DNA of 64,000 nt from Pyrococcus furiosus DSM 3638 (GCF_000007305.1 NC_003413.1:1662141-1726140); one strand, 5' to 3'. Shown: positions 7,195 to 18,278, counted from the first letter of the stretch. Numbers and translations are program-made. The notes: generated from the sequence alone by a model not told the origin.

Positions 7195-8327
7195 TTGGTA
7201 TCATTGGTGGAGGTATTATAGGAGTGGCTACAGCCTATGAATTAGCGAAGCTTGGAGAGGAAGTAGTCGTATTTGAAAAGAGGTATTTTGGTTCTGGTTC
7301 AACCTTCAGATGTGCCAGTGGTATAAGGGCACAATTTACAGATGAAGCTAACATAAAGCTGATGAAGTATTCAATAGAGAGATGGAAAACATTAAGCGAG
7401 GAACTCGGTCATAACATTATGTTCCAACAAACTGGATACTTATTCTTAGCCACCACTGAGGAGGAAGTAGAGGCATTTAAAAAGAACATAAAGCTCCAGA
7501 ATAAATTTGGCGTTCCAACAAGACTAATAACACCAGAGGAAGCAAAAGAAATAGTTCCTCCTTTAAATGCTGATGCATTCCTTGCTGGAGCATGGAACCC
7601 AGAAGATGGCAAGGCAAGTCCATTCCATACTCTCTATGCTTATAAGAAAGCAGGTGAAAGGCTTGGAGTGAAGTTCTATGAGTACACGAAAGTAGTTGGG
7701 ATAGAAAAGGATGGAAGTAAGTGGAAAATAAAGACTACAAGAGGAGAGTTCAAGGTAGACATCATTATTAACGCCACAAATGCTTGGGCAAGAGAAATTA
7801 ACAAGATGATTGGTAAAGATATAATTCCCGTAACACCATACAAGCACCAACTGGTAAAGACTGAGCCTATAGAAAGAGGGCAAATTGAACCCCTTGTCTG
7901 CCCCCCAGCATGGAATGATAGCTATGTGATTCAAGATGGAGAGGATGGAGGGGTAATCTGCGGAACGGCTTTAGAATACGAATCTTCTCCCGATGATGTA
8001 ACTCCAACATATGAATTCGTTAAAGAAGTGCTAAAGTGGGCAGTCAAGATAATACCAGCCCTTAAGCACGTTCACGTGGTCAGACAATGGGCCGGCCATT
8101 ATGCAAAAACTCCAGATAAGAACCCAGCAATTGGAATGATTGAAGAGAACTTTTACGTTGCAGTGGGATTCTCGGGCCATGGATTCATGATGGCTCCTGC
8201 AGTTGCTCAAGCGTTGGCAGAAAAGATAGTTGAGGGAAAAACAAAAGTTCCACTAGACTGGGAGTGGTTCGATCCATGGAGGTTTGAGAGGGGTGAACTG
8301 AGAGCTTCTGCCTTCCAGATAGGCTAG
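7191..8327 (+). CDS. pdhB: Proline dehydrogenase beta subunit (catalytic DAO-family flavoprotein)
   Basis: The 378-residue D-amino-acid-oxidase-like flavoprotein begins MIGIIGGGIIGVATAYELAK, the FAD dinucleotide motif at residues 2-16, and has a conserved C-terminal GFSGHGFMMAPAVAQAL near 325. In characterised pdh complexes this subunit binds FAD and oxidises L-proline to pyrroline-5-carboxylate. Sarcosine or glycine-derivative oxidation is the main alternative. It is the last gene of the operon and converges on the DUF106 gene with a 4-bp overlap. Confidence 0.87.
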   Translation: MIGIIGGGIIGVATAYELAKLGEEVVVFEKRYFGSGSTFRCASGIRAQFTDEANIKLMKYSIERWKTLSEELGHNIMFQQTGYLFLATTEEEVEAFKKNIKLQNKFGVPTRLITPEEAKEIVPPLNADAFLAGAWNPEDGKASPFHTLYAYKKAGERLGVKFYEYTKVVGIEKDGSKWKIKTTRGEFKVDIIINATNAWAREINKMIGKDIIPVTPYKHQLVKTEPIERGQIEPLVCPPAWNDSYVIQDGEDGGVICGTALEYESSPDDVTPTYEFVKEVLKWAVKIIPALKHVHVVRQWAGHYAKTPDKNPAIGMIEENFYVAVGFSGHGFMMAPAVAQALAEKIVEGKTKVPLDWEWFDPWRFERGELRASAFQIG

Positions 8328-8857
8328 GCCATATCTAATATTTTTCTTAGTATTGATCCAACCACATAACTGGTTAGGAAGTACCATCCTATGAATCCCA
8401 GCTCATCTGGTTTAAGAGCAGAGTGATACATTTTGTGGAAGATGTCGAAGAGGAAGAAGCTGAAAGGATACTTTACTATAGCCACCTCAACATACCATCT
8501 CCTGAGCCATCCCCAGAATATTATAATTATTGGCCAGCTGATGAGCATTGGCTTAAAGAATGCATTTACCATTAATTCATTCTGCATTTTTAGGAGTTCT
8601 AATTGCTTTTGTTGGATTTTTCTAAGCTTCTTCTCGTCTTTAGCTTCCATGGCTTTTCTATATTCTTGCTGTATTTCCTTGGCCATCTTCTGAAGTTTCT
8701 TGAGTTTTTCTTGATCAACAAAAATGTAGTTTAGTAAAACGAAGAACGCTCCAAGTATTATTCCTGCTACAGTAACAACCCATATTGGGTGAGTTTCGAC
8801 TATTAATGGACCAAATAGCTTGTCAAGTGCTAAATAAATTCCCTCAAGCATATTCAT
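8324..8857 (-). CDS. DUF106 membrane protein, archaeal YidC/Oxa1/EMC3-like insertase
   Basis: The 177-residue protein has a transmembrane segment at about residues 24-47, a charged coiled coil at about 50-95 and two more membrane segments (about 100-117 and 155-172). This matches archaeal DUF106 proteins, which have the YidC fold and bind ribosomes. It is the last gene of the secY-adk-DUF106 tail of the ribosomal cluster and overlaps adk by 14 nt, consistent with a role in membrane-protein insertion. Confidence 0.85.
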   Translation of the reverse strand: MNMLEGIYLALDKLFGPLIVETHPIWVVTVAGIILGAFFVLLNYIFVDQEKLKKLQKMAKEIQQEYRKAMEAKDEKKLRKIQQKQLELLKMQNELMVNAFFKPMLISWPIIIIFWGWLRRWYVEVAIVKYPFSFFLFDIFHKMYHSALKPDELGFIGWYFLTSYVVGSILRKILDMA

Positions 8858-9434
8858 TCACCGCCAAATCTAATATCTTGACCAGCTCATTAACAGCTTC
8901 CTCTAAACCTTTATCCTCATGATTTTCTATAATCTTGATGAGAGCATTTGAGTGCATTGCATAAGCTATCGCGGCAGCCCTATTTAAGTCTTGATGCCTC
9001 TGAATCTGCTCTTCAGTCTCAACATCCCTGTCCCTCTTTAAGTCCCTTAGGCGCCTTCCCAGAATCTCCGAAGGAGTAGCCTCAATTATTACAATGAAGT
9101 TCGGATTTAATGTTTTAACTACCTCATAAGGCAGGCCCAGCATATAGCCGTGAGGAGTCTTTATTGTTGCATGAGTATCAACGAGTATTGGATGCTCTTT
9201 TGCCATTTCCGTTATTTTCTTTGCAGCCTTCATTTGAAGCTCTCTCTGTATTTTAAGGGGAAGCTTCCTCATCTCATCTCTATGCTTAACCAACCCTGCC
9301 TTGACAGCTTCCTCAAACATTAAATCTCCAAAATTTATTAATCTAAATTTAGCTTTCGTTCGCTGGAGTGCGAGTCTCGTGATAGTGCTTTTTCCAACCC
9401 CAGGAATACCCGTAATGATGACCACAAAAGGCAT
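8844..9434 (-). CDS. adkA: Archaeal-type adenylate kinase
   Basis: The 196-residue kinase has P-loop GIPGVGKST at residues 8-16 and DTHATIKTP near 91. Length and sequence fit the archaeal AdkA family, which converts AMP plus ATP to two ADP and is distinct from bacterial Adk. It lies 74 nt downstream of secY. A possible minus-strand TATA (GTTTTAAATAC, about 9463-9473) suggests it may also have its own promoter. Confidence 0.9.
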   Translation of the reverse strand: MPFVVIITGIPGVGKSTITRLALQRTKAKFRLINFGDLMFEEAVKAGLVKHRDEMRKLPLKIQRELQMKAAKKITEMAKEHPILVDTHATIKTPHGYMLGLPYEVVKTLNPNFIVIIEATPSEILGRRLRDLKRDRDVETEEQIQRHQDLNRAAAIAYAMHSNALIKIIENHEDKGLEEAVNELVKILDLAVNEYA

Positions 9435-9508
9435 TTCTCACCCCAAAATTTTACAATTCTGAAAGTATTTAAAACTATTATGGAGAAAGTTAAGAAAAGG
9501 CAAAAAGA

Positions 9509-10915
9509 CTAAGCGCCAAACAATTTCCTCAAAGCTGGGAACATCTCTGTTATCTGTTCTCTTGCAATTTCCTCGTAGAACCTGTAGAGGATACCGACCG
9601 TAAGTAATATACCAGTTCCCGTTCCAAGAGCTCCAAGGAAGTCTGCCAACACAGCTATTAAAGCTACTGTCAGTGAACCCCAGAAGGTCACATATGGAAT
9701 ATATCTTTGCAAGACCTTCTCCAAAGTTCTTGGATCCCTTCTAAATCCTGGAATTTGAAGTCCAGCCCTCTGGAGCTGCCTTGCTATTGACCTTGCATCG
9801 AGTCCCGTCAGTTCTACCCACAGGTATCCAAATAGCAAACTGAAAATTACCGTCAGGATGAGATATACTATCGCCCTAACGGGGTTATCTATAACGCTGA
9901 ATATGTTTCTTGGAGGTATTACGTAGAGTACAAAGCCCGAGATTGGAGAACCTGTAGTGGGATCAAATCTTCCAAGCCATGGATGGCCAAGCCTATCAAG
10001 CACTCTGGCCCAAAGCTGAATGTTAGCGTAAAGGGCAAACGTTAGGATTATCGGAATGTTACTTACATAAAGGAATCTTATTGGATAACTTCCCCTCACT
10101 GTTACCCCTCTATATCCCAATGGAATTTCAACACGCATGCTCTCAAAGTAAACCACTATAAAGAACACCACTATTGTTGCAACGACGCTTAACATATCTG
10201 GAGCTGACCCTCCTCTATATATAGCCCCCCATAGATCTCCTTTAAGGATGTGCTGGATGAAGTATGGGATTGCACCTACTATTGCAGGTTGTCCTGTTAA
10301 GGGGTCAATTATGTTGGGATCAGTTAATGGATTAAGGCTTCTTGTGAGTATAGTTTGAGACACTCCAGCAGCTATGAAGAGACTTATACCGCTTCCTATT
10401 CCCCACTTACTAACGAGCTCGTCAAGGATTATTAGGACTATACCACCCATTGCAAGTTGAAGTATCATCAACACTGCTATAGCATACGTAACATCAACTC
10501 CAACCCTACCAAATGCCCCGCCTAGTATCCACACTGCAGCCTCAAAGAAACACATAAACACTGAGAAGACTCTCTGCAGTGCTTGGTAAAATCTTCTATC
10601 TTCGGGATTTGCCAGGTCAAGCTTTATTATCTCAGAACCTACAAGAAGCTGGAGAATAATTCCCGCGGTAACAATGGGCCCAATTCCTAAAGTTAATATT
10701 GATCCATTTCTTCCAGCCAATACCACTCTTAAAAACTGGAAGTAGTCCTGAATTCTTTCAGGGATTCCATAGACGGGAATTTCAGCGAGAACATAGTAGA
10801 GAATTAGTGCAACTCCAGTCCACATAAATCTTTCTCTTAATGGAACACGTCTCTTTGGCCTTTCAACCTCGGGAAACCATCTTTCTAGAGCATAAATTAT
10901 GTCCCTAGCTCCCAT
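9509..10915 (-). CDS. secY: Preprotein translocase subunit SecY
   Basis: The 468-residue protein has about ten hydrophobic membrane segments and archaeal SecY/Sec61alpha features, including the pore-ring region and cytosolic loops such as [19 protein letters not shown] and [28 protein letters not shown]. It is the protein-conducting channel core with SecE and Sec61beta. It sits 51 nt downstream of the L15 gene in the classic spc order, so it is probably co-transcribed with ribosomal protein genes. Confidence 0.95.
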   Translation of the reverse strand: MGARDIIYALERWFPEVERPKRRVPLRERFMWTGVALILYYVLAEIPVYGIPERIQDYFQFLRVVLAGRNGSILTLGIGPIVTAGIILQLLVGSEIIKLDLANPEDRRFYQALQRVFSVFMCFFEAAVWILGGAFGRVGVDVTYAIAVLMILQLAMGGIVLIILDELVSKWGIGSGISLFIAAGVSQTILTRSLNPLTDPNIIDPLTGQPAIVGAIPYFIQHILKGDLWGAIYRGGSAPDMLSVVATIVVFFIVVYFESMRVEIPLGYRGVTVRGSYPIRFLYVSNIPIILTFALYANIQLWARVLDRLGHPWLGRFDPTTGSPISGFVLYVIPPRNIFSVIDNPVRAIVYLILTVIFSLLFGYLWVELTGLDARSIARQLQRAGLQIPGFRRDPRTLEKVLQRYIPYVTFWGSLTVALIAVLADFLGALGTGTGILLTVGILYRFYEEIAREQITEMFPALRKLFGA

Positions 10916-10966
10916 GTTTCAACACCTTTGCTCGTTTATTCTCATGAAGCAAAAAAATAAGGGAGA

Positions 10967-11410
10967 TTAAACGAGAACAGCTTCTCCTCCAGCAGCCTTA
11001 ATTTTCTCTTCTGCCTTTGGAGAAAATGCCCTTGCCTTAATTACTAGAGGTCTAGTGAGCTTTCCAGTACCTAAGACTTTATCAGCAAATTGCGTTACAT
11101 CGACGATTATTTTTCCTCCTTCTTCATATGCTATGCCCATTTGCATTAGCTCATCGAGGTGTTCATCGATAAACTTTAGGTTTACAACTCTAACTTCCCT
11201 CTGGACTTCTGGGGGTCTTGAAAATCCTCTCTTACCCAGGTGGTCGGGGGCATATTTTATTGTCCAAGTCCACTTGCTCTTGTTTCTCTTTCCAGTTCCT
11301 GCCATACCTCTACCGCCCTTGCTACCTCCTCCCCTGTGCTTCTTCTTACATCCCCATCCGTGAGTGTGACTGCCTCTCAACTTTCTGACCTTCTTCCTTC
11401 TCCTTATCAT
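10967..11410 (-). CDS. rpl15: Ribosomal protein uL15
   Basis: The 147-residue large-subunit protein begins [20 protein letters not shown] and has the glycine-rich [20 protein letters not shown] loop. I chose ATG 11408-11410 because GAGGTGA lies just upstream. A longer in-frame start would overlap the L30 3' end and adds residues absent from L15. It lies between L30 and secY. Confidence 0.95.
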
Positions 11411-11420
11411 CGCTTTCACC

Positions 11421-11888
11421 TCACAGCATTCTCTCAATTAGTTCATTAATTTTCTCGCCACGATAACCCAGGGCCCCTCCTTCTTTGAAGGAACGCTTCT
11501 TGCTTCCCCTGAATCCACCTCTTGGTGGGTGAAGTCTGAAGACTGGCTTAAGGTTTGGAAGATCCTTCAAGCTCATCTCGCCATTGACGACCTTTTGGGC
11601 AAATTCTTCGATTGTCATTCCTAGCTTTTCTTTCACATACTCATCAGTTACTGGCTTGTTCCCTATGAGCCTGCCTCTCTTTCTAATTAGCTTTGCTAGG
11701 GTTTCTGCATTAATCTCTCCCCAAGTTATGTAATCCTTTGCCTTTTGGAGCATTCCCAGGTAGCTGGGAGTGTCATCAACTATAACACAGTGATTTACCC
11801 TATGAAGTCTTAACATTGCAAGTGTATCTCTCACGGGCCTCTTAACATTCACTCTACCCCTGATCCTAATTACAGCTAATTTTGCCAT
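11421..11888 (-). CDS. rpl30: Ribosomal protein uL30
   Basis: The 155-residue protein has the L30 core ([35 protein letters not shown]) and the long archaeal/eukaryotic C-terminal extension, so it is about 2.5 times the bacterial length. It follows S5 after 11 nt and is followed by L15 10 nt later. Confidence 0.95.
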
Positions 11889-11899
11889 TCTCAGTCACC

Positions 11900-12610
11900 T
11901 CATTCTAATGTGAACGTTGTTGGCATAGCTCTTCCAACAACGATACCGTATCTCTCAATCATCTCAGGGCTAATAGCTACCCTGTTGGTGTTGTATAGGG
12001 CATTGAACACTGCCTTTGCGAAGTTCACAGTTGTTCTAGTTTCACCAAATGTCTGAGACCACACATCCTGCACTCCAGCAAGCCTTAGAATCTTCTTTCC
12101 TACGTCACCTATAACGAGTCCAAGTCCTCTTGGTCCTGGGATTAGTCTAACTCTCACGCTTCCTTCCTTCCCCTCAACTGCAAATGGAACTGAGTGAGGT
12201 CTCCTACACCTGCACTCCCAGGATCCACAGCCCCTCTTTATCTCGATGATGTTCAGCTTTGCATAGTTTATTGCTTTTCTTATTGCAATACCAACTTCTT
12301 TTCCATGCCCAATTCCAAGTCCAACGTAACCATCTCTATTACCAACAGCAGCTAAAACCCTGAACCTAACTCTTCTTCCACTGTCAGTCATTCTAACCGT
12401 CAAAGCTATATCGAGAACTTCCTGGTTCTCTCTTGCATTAACTTCTGGCAAGAGGACATCTATTATTTCAGGCTCCTTGATCTGATAACCTCTTCTGAAT
12501 ATTTCATGAATGTCAGTTATCTGCCCTTCCTTAACCATCATTCCGAGCTTAGTCTTTGGTTCCCACTCATCTAAAACCCTTTTAGCGTATTCCTTCCACT
12601 CCTGGCTCAT
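11900..12610 (-). CDS. rps5: Ribosomal protein uS5
   Basis: The 236-residue small-subunit protein has the double-stranded-RNA-like N-domain ([24 protein letters not shown]) and a C-terminal ribosomal S5 domain. An archaeal insertion with a [11 protein letters not shown] cysteine cluster is visible near residue 125. It overlaps the L18 stop by 4 nt. Confidence 0.95.
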
Positions 12611-13218
12611 TCTCTCGCCCCCTCACCTTCAAACTTTTCAATTATTCTCGCTTTGACTTCTTCAAAGTGCTCGGGAAGCTTTTCAGGGTCTAACCCTTTG
12701 ACAAGATAACCACCAAACTGCCTTCTAAACTTCTCCTCATCTTGCTCCTTAAGCATCTTTGCATATTCAGCTATGTGCTCTCCTCTAATTCTGTACTCAT
12801 CTGGGAATATCTCTGGACTGTGCGGAACGTTAAGTCCAGCATCAACGGCACCTTTTAGCACGGCAAATACTGAGCTACCCCTAACTGGAGGGTGAAGGCC
12901 TATATCGAGTATAGCCTCTTCAATTCCAGCTTGCTTTGCCTTATACCCAATGAGGAGTCCCAGGAGATATGCTGAAGGAGTATTTCCACAGTGGCCCTTC
13001 CATCCGAAGTCTCTAATGAGCTCTCTTGTGTGAGCTGAAACTAGAGTTCTATCACCTTTTGGATCATAGACTATTATCTGAGCAATGTGGTGGTTAAGGG
13101 ACTTTCTAACAACTAACCTTGGCTTGCCTGACTTGAGGAGCTTGAGTCTCTTTCTATAGTTTGTCTTTCCTTCTCTCCTTCTTCTGAATGGAACTCTATA
13201 CCTAGGACCGTGAGCCAT
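12607..13218 (-). CDS. rpl18: Ribosomal protein uL18
   Basis: The 203-residue protein binds 5S rRNA. It shows [28 protein letters not shown] and [15 protein letters not shown], with the archaeal/eukaryotic C-terminal extension. It is 11 nt from the L19e gene upstream and overlaps S5 downstream. Confidence 0.95.
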
Positions 13219-13229
13219 TTTCTTTCACC

Positions 13230-13682
13230 TCACTTCTTCAACAAACCATGCTCTTCAAGGAAGAGGTATAGCTGGTGCTTGTTCTTGAATTGTCCACCCT
13301 TAGCCCTAATGTAGAGCATTCTGTAAGTCTTCCTATCAATCTTCTTCTGGGCCTTAAGCTTCCTAAGTTCCTTTCTTAGGGCTCTAATTGTCTTAATCCA
13401 GAGCTCCTTCTTACCCATTCTTGCTGTCTTTTTACCCTTTCTACTTCCTGGGCCTCTGTGTCTTCCCTTCTTCTTTTGTTCGTGCCTAATTTTAGCCCTA
13501 TATCTGCTCTGCCCCTTAATGGGTTTCTTTTTGATGACCCCCTCTTTTATGAGCCTCTTGATATCTTCCCTTGTTATAGCAGAAGCAACATCATCAATTC
13601 TCTCAGGGTCAATCCATATTCTATTCTCACCACATTTGAGGATTTCAGCAGCTATTCTTCTTTGCATCTTGAGAGTGTTCAT
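13230..13682 (-). CDS. rpl19e: Ribosomal protein eL19
   Basis: The 150-residue protein is the archaeal/eukaryote-specific L19e. It starts [23 protein letters not shown] and has the basic [19 protein letters not shown] segment that threads through 23S rRNA. Its presence between L32e and L18 marks the cluster as archaeal. Confidence 0.95.
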
Positions 13683-13693
13683 ACTTTTTCACC

Positions 13694-14086
13694 TCACACC
13701 CTGGGGTTCAAGACTTTAATTCCAAGTTCCTCAGCTCTCTTTATAATCTCGATTCTCTTCTTCTTTCCTACGGTGTGTGCAATTCTCGCGGCCTGCCTCT
13801 TTGGATCAAGAGCCTCAAGTTCCTTTACATTGTGAACGAGCACTTCCTCGTATCCACTTGGGTGTAAACCTCTAACGAGCTTTGGAGAGCTCCAACCGAT
13901 GCTTGGTGATCTTGGCTTTCCTTTTAACTTGAGCCTCATCTTGCTATCAATACCCTTTGGTCTTCTCCATTTGGGATCATTCTTGAACTTTGGATACCTC
14001 CACCATTCTTGTCTTAGGAACCTTGGCTTCTTTCTCTTGAGTCTCGCTCTAACACGGAGGAGCCTCTTAAACTCCTTCTCATCCAT
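13694..14086 (-). CDS. rpl32e: Ribosomal protein eL32
   Basis: This 130-residue archaeal/eukaryotic-specific large-subunit protein is identified by [21 protein letters not shown] and the [19 protein letters not shown] core. It lies between L6 and L19e, each about 10 nt away. Confidence 0.95.
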
Positions 14087-14096
14087 TTATCTCACC

Positions 14097-14651
14097 TCAG
14101 AATGTTATGGGCTTTCCAGCCTTCTCAACAATGTATATTCCATCCTGGAATATTCTTCTATCCCACTTAGTTATCCTTGTAGCTTGTTCTATATTGGCCG
14201 CAGTTTGACCAACAGCCTCCTTATCTATTCCTTCTACAATAATTTCCTGTCCTCTAACTTTTACAGTAACTCCTGGGAGTATCTTTGCTTTTCTTGGCGC
14301 TTTTTCACCAAGGAAGTTCTCAATAATTACCTCATCTCCCTGAACTTTCACTGAAATTGGGAAGTGGCTGTACACGACCTTCAACTTGTAAGTAAAGCCC
14401 TCAGTAACGCCCTTTATCATGTTCCTTATGTGAGCTGCAAATGTACGAGCTATTGCAACATCTTTTCTTCTTGGAAAGTCCTTGTATATCACTACATTTC
14501 CATCTTCAGTGAATATCTGAATTCCTGGCCAGAAGAATTCTCTCTCTAGCTCGCCCTTTGGACCCTTAACTTTAACCTTGTACCCTTCAACTGTAACTTC
14601 AACACCTTCTGGAATTTCAACTTCCTCACGAATCCAGGCATCTACTGGCAT
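14097..14651 (-). CDS. rpl6: Ribosomal protein uL6
   Basis: The 184-residue protein contains the two repeated L6 domains ([26 protein letters not shown] and the second YVEKAGKP-type C-terminus). I chose ATG 14649-14651, preceded by GGAGGG; the in-frame TTG at 14666 overlies that ribosome site. Confidence 0.94.
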
Positions 14652-14670
14652 TCTTTCTCCCTCCAATCAA

Positions 14671-15063
14671 TCAATATACATACGCTATTAACCTTCCTCC
14701 AATTCCCTTCTCGATGGCCTCTTTGTGACTCATGACTCCCTGGGACGTTGAGACGATCAATATTCCAAACTCGAATGCTGGAAGGAATCTCTTCTCCCAC
14801 TTTTCGAACTCTGAAACTTTCACTGGGAACCTAGGCTTTATTGCTCCTGCCTTGTTTATTCTACCCAACAACTGAACTCTGTAAACTCCTGCTCTTCCGT
14901 CGTCGATGAACTCGAACTCTCCAATGTATCCATACTTCTGCATAACCCTCAAAACTTCTCCAATTAACTTTGAGGCTGGCTTAATGTAAACCTCTCTCTT
15001 TCCAACCCTCTCGCTATTTGTTATGTGAGAGAGAGCATTTGCCAATGGATCCAATAGAGTCAT
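14671..15063 (-). CDS. rps8: Ribosomal protein uS8
   Basis: The 130-residue small-subunit protein binds the central domain of 16S rRNA. It begins [20 protein letters not shown] and ends with the conserved [12 protein letters not shown]...GGRLIAYVY. It lies 15 nt downstream of the short S14 gene. Confidence 0.95.
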
Positions 15064-15078
15064 TTCATTTCACCTCGC

Positions 15079-15249
15079 TCACTCATATTTTCTAAATCCA
15101 AGCTTTGGAGCGACTTCTCTAAAGCAGTGCCTACAAAGCATTAAGCCCTGTATCCTTATTATTGGCCCATATTGTCCACATCTTATACATCTTCTCGCTC
15201 CCTTCCCAAACTTTCTAGGCTTCCTCTTGTTATAATCAGCCTTCGCCAT
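15079..15249 (-). CDS. rps14: Ribosomal protein uS14, zinc-binding type
   Basis: This 56-residue gene begins [17 protein letters not shown]. Its four cysteines, CIRC and CRHC, form the zinc ribbon of the short S14 type, and it ends KLGFRKYE. It fills the gap between L5 and S8, the conserved archaeal order, with GGAGGGATGAGGG before its ATG. It is easily missed because of its size. Confidence 0.95.
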
Positions 15250-15253
15250 TCCC

Positions 15254-15814
15254 TCATCCCTCCACTATTTCAACCCCAAACTCCTCCATCATGTAAACCA
15301 TTCCCTCTTCCTTCGTAAGCTTGTGCCTTGTGGGGATCTTAGCCCTCTTCCTCTTTCTTCTAGCCACTCTAAACCCAGGTCTCTCGAGGGTGACACAAAC
15401 GTCCATACCAAATATTCCAATCTCGGGGTCATACTCCACTCCCGGTATGTTTATGTGCTCTTCAATTCCGAAACATACATTTCCGTGCTCGTCAAAGCTT
15501 GAAGCCTTTAGTCTGTTGTCCACTGCAGCAAGTAATCTCTTCAGTAGCTCGTAAGCCTTTGGCCCTCTTAGAGTCACCTTTACAGCAATTGGCTCTCCCC
15601 TTCTGATACCAAAGTCTCTGTTTGTCTTCTTTGCCTTCCTCCTAATTGGCTTCTGACCTGTCAATTGTTGAAGCATTATCTCCGCCTTAGTTAGTCTCTC
15701 ACCGCTCTCTCCAACACCTATGTTTATGGTAACCTTCTCTATTCTAGGCCTTCTCATTGGATGAGCTTCCCAATCAGCTAAAATTTGCTCCTTGTTTGGT
15801 ATCTCTACTGCCAT
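15254..15814 (-). CDS. rpl5: Ribosomal protein uL5
   Basis: The 186-residue protein contacts 5S rRNA and tRNA. It is recognised by [22 protein letters not shown] and the [22 protein letters not shown] loop. It follows S4e after 10 nt and precedes S14. Confidence 0.95.
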
Positions 15815-15824
15815 CTAGCCCACC

Positions 15825-16556
15825 TCACGGAAGAGAAATCTTTGGCTTATCTGTGCCAACTACAAATGCATACTCTTTTAACGTGTCGAAGAGCTCTCCT
15901 TCTTCATCTTCAATTGTGACTACATCTGGCCAACCCATTGGGAATCTCTTTATTTCCACTATTCTACCTTTCCTAGCAACGTTCTTACCTTGGGTTACGA
16001 AGACGTAAGCACCCTTCTCGAATGGTAGCACTTCAAGGATTTCCCTCTCGGGAACCTTCATCAACACTGTGTATGAGGTGAAGTAGTTGTCCTTTTCGGC
16101 TATTGAGACTATGTGGTTAGTCCCATCGTGGAAGTTAAGCTGAACCCTAGCTCCCTTTATCATTCTCTTGTTTCTAATTCTCAGAGGCTTTATGAATGCC
16201 TCATCTTCAGATATTGGGTGAAGGATTAGCTTGCCTATTCTATTTGGCAAGACTCTGTAGTGCTCTCCTGTTTCTGGAATTGAGACAACATCCATTATAC
16301 CGACAGGGAACTTGTAGTCCTTTCTAACCCTTCCATCAACTAGGAACTTGCCCTCGTTTAGTATTTTTCTTGCTTCTCTAGCAGTCTTTGCGTACCCCAA
16401 GTAGTCTCTTACTATGTATAGGAGAGGTATTGATGTTCTCATGTTGTGAGGTCCAGGTCTGGGCCTAACAGCCCATTTGTAGGCCTTCCTCTCAATATAC
16501 CATGAAGTTGGAGCAGCAAGTCTCTTAAGGTGCCTCTTAGGACCCTTTCTCGCCAT
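15825..16556 (-). CDS. rps4e: Ribosomal protein eS4
   Basis: The 243-residue archaeal/eukaryotic S4e begins [19 protein letters not shown], contains an S4-like RNA-binding segment (residues about 40-100) and a KOW/central domain. It is unrelated to bacterial S4. Its start codon overlaps the L24 stop by 1 nt (ATAATGG). Confidence 0.95.
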
Positions 16557-16921
16557 TATCCAGCCCTCCTCTCAATTATTTTCTTTCTCTTCTCATCCTC
16601 TAAATTTAGCTCAATAATCATCACGTTTGAAGGGTGAATTGGATAGAAGACCTCTGTCCCGTTTGTCTTTCTTAGAGTAGCTCCTTCAACATATATCCTA
16701 TATCTCTTTAGGTCAACTTCGACTACTTTCCCTTCATGACCCTTGTAGTCTCCCCTCATTATCCTAACCTTATCACCAACCCTCACTGGAAGGTTTCTTA
16801 CCTTGTACTTCTCCCTTAACTCCCTACTTAAAGGAGCAGACATCAACTTTTGCCTCACGTGAAGGGGAGCATTATATAGGAACTTTCTCTGCTTCCTGGG
16901 TTGCTTTGAGCTTATCTTCAT
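16556..16921 (-). CDS. rpl24: Ribosomal protein uL24
   Basis: The 121-residue protein has the KOW motif [23 protein letters not shown] at about residues 45-67. I chose [12 protein letters not shown] at 16921 because GAGGTGGTAATA precedes it; an upstream in-frame start falls inside the L14 3' end. It assists early folding of 23S rRNA. Confidence 0.94.
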
Positions 16922-16931
16922 TATTACCACC

Positions 16932-17357
16932 TCACACAATTATGCTAGCTATACTTCCTATTCTAACCCATCTTTCTGCAGCCTCTCTAGCCACAGGACC
17001 TCTAATTTCAGTTCCCCTTGGAACTCCTTCGGGCGTTACAATGACAGCTGCGTTGTCCTCGAACTTTACTCTCATCCCATCAAGCCTTCTATATTCTTTT
17101 CTCTGCCTTATTATTACAGCCCTAACCACTTGATGCCTCATGTCAGGTCTTCCCTTCTTGACTGTAGCAACTACCATATCTCCAACGCCAGCTGAGGCAA
17201 GTCTCCTCCTTGTTCCGTGGTATTCAACAACTCCAATTATTTGGATAACCTTTGCTCCACTGTTATCTGCTACAGTAAGATAAGCACCTACAGGTAATGC
17301 CCTAGTTGGTCTTACGGCAGATACACCCCTAGTTGCACCTGCACCTTTCTTTGCCAT
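16932..17357 (-). CDS. rpl14: Ribosomal protein uL14
   Basis: The 141-residue protein is recognised by [17 protein letters not shown] and [17 protein letters not shown] 17355-17357 has GGAGGTGA seven bases upstream, which decides against the GTG at 17366. It lies on the subunit interface and is placed between S17 and L24. Confidence 0.94.
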
Positions 17358-17362
17358 TTCCT

Positions 17363-17704
17363 TCACCTCCTCTCTTCAGCTCTTTCAAGGACTGCAACTA
17401 CAACGAAGTGCTTGGTCTTGCTCAAGGGCCTTGTCTCTGCAATTAGCACTTTATCTCCAACCTTTGCGTTTATGCATGGTGGGTTGTGAGCGTGTATCTT
17501 GCTTCTTCTGAGCTCATATCTCTCATATTTGTTTAGATAAAAGTAGTATTGTCTCTCCACGGTAACCGTCTTTCTTGGCTTGTCGCTGACTACTATTCCC
17601 TCAAATACCCTACCGTGTATCTTTAGGTTTCCATGCCAAGGGCACTTTGGATCGTCACATTTTTCAGCGGGAGGCTGTACTCTCAAACCTATATCTCTCA
17701 TCAT
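17363..17704 (-). CDS. rps17: Ribosomal protein uS17
   Basis: The 113-residue protein shows [49 protein letters not shown], typical archaeal/eukaryotic S17 with an N-terminal CDDPKCPWH cysteine pair. ATGATG at 17704/17701 offers two adjacent starts; GAGGTGG upstream suits either. Confidence 0.93.
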
Positions 17705-18084
17705 TTTCTCCACCTCTTCTTTAGTCTCATCTCGGGTCTGCCCACCAATTTTTCACCAGATATTTTAATCTTTGTCCCATCCCATGTTTCAAACTCAAAT
17801 ATGCAGACATCCTTGGGAACTTTCCAAACTTTGTTTTCCCCAGCTATCACGAGCATGTTTCTTGTTTCATCTATTACGTATCCTTCTATCCCAACATATC
17901 CAGGATGGGTAGAGTTAACTACCCTAACTTTCAGTCCGATTAGTTCGTGCCATACTATATTTTTCTTGTTTACTCTACCTCTATGAGCTCCTCTGAAAAT
18001 CCAAGTTCTACCAATAATTTCTTGATACGATCCCTGTGATCTCCCTGAAGTTCTATTCTCCCGTTCTTCGCTGTTCCTCCACAT
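17701..18084 (-). CDS. rnp1: RNase P protein subunit Rpp29/Pop4
   Basis: The 127-residue protein ends in the Sm-like barrel of archaeal Rpp29 (residues about 45-120: [36 protein letters not shown]). It binds the RNase P RNA specificity domain with Rpp21 for tRNA 5' maturation. The only ATG, GTG or TTG ahead of the core is ATG 18084, which lies 115 nt inside the preceding SUI1 gene in another frame. The first 38 codons therefore also encode the SUI1 C-terminus. No good ribosome site precedes it. Confidence 0.9.
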   Translation of the reverse strand: MWRNSEERENRTSGRSQGSYQEIIGRTWIFRGAHRGRVNKKNIVWHELIGLKVRVVNSTHPGYVGIEGYVIDETRNMLVIAGENKVWKVPKDVCIFEFETWDGTKIKISGEKLVGRPEMRLKKRWRK

Positions 18085-18266
18085 GCTAACTTCGCCTTGA
18101 GTTTCTTTGCTATCTCCTCGAGGTCAAACTCTTTTTCATCAATTCCTTCAATTATAGTCTTTATCTTTCCGTATCTTGCCCTTTCTGTGTAGACTCTAAT
18201 CCTCTGCTGCTCCTTTAGTACCTCCTTAAATAGCATTTCATCCAAGGGGTTTACAATCCTGGGCAC
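17970..18266 (-). CDS. Translation factor SUI1/eIF1 homologue
   Basis: The 98-residue SUI1-fold protein has [22 protein letters not shown] and [25 protein letters not shown], the eIF1/YciH signature. Archaeal aIF1 promotes start-codon fidelity on the small subunit. GTG 18264-18266 with GGTGGTG upstream is preferred over the adjacent TTG. Its last 115 nt overlap the Rpp29 start region. Confidence 0.9.
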   Translation of the reverse strand: MPRIVNPLDEMLFKEVLKEQQRIRVYTERARYGKIKTIIEGIDEKEFDLEEIAKKLKAKLACGGTAKNGRIELQGDHRDRIKKLLVELGFSEELIEVE

Positions 18267-18278
18267 CAAACACCACCT

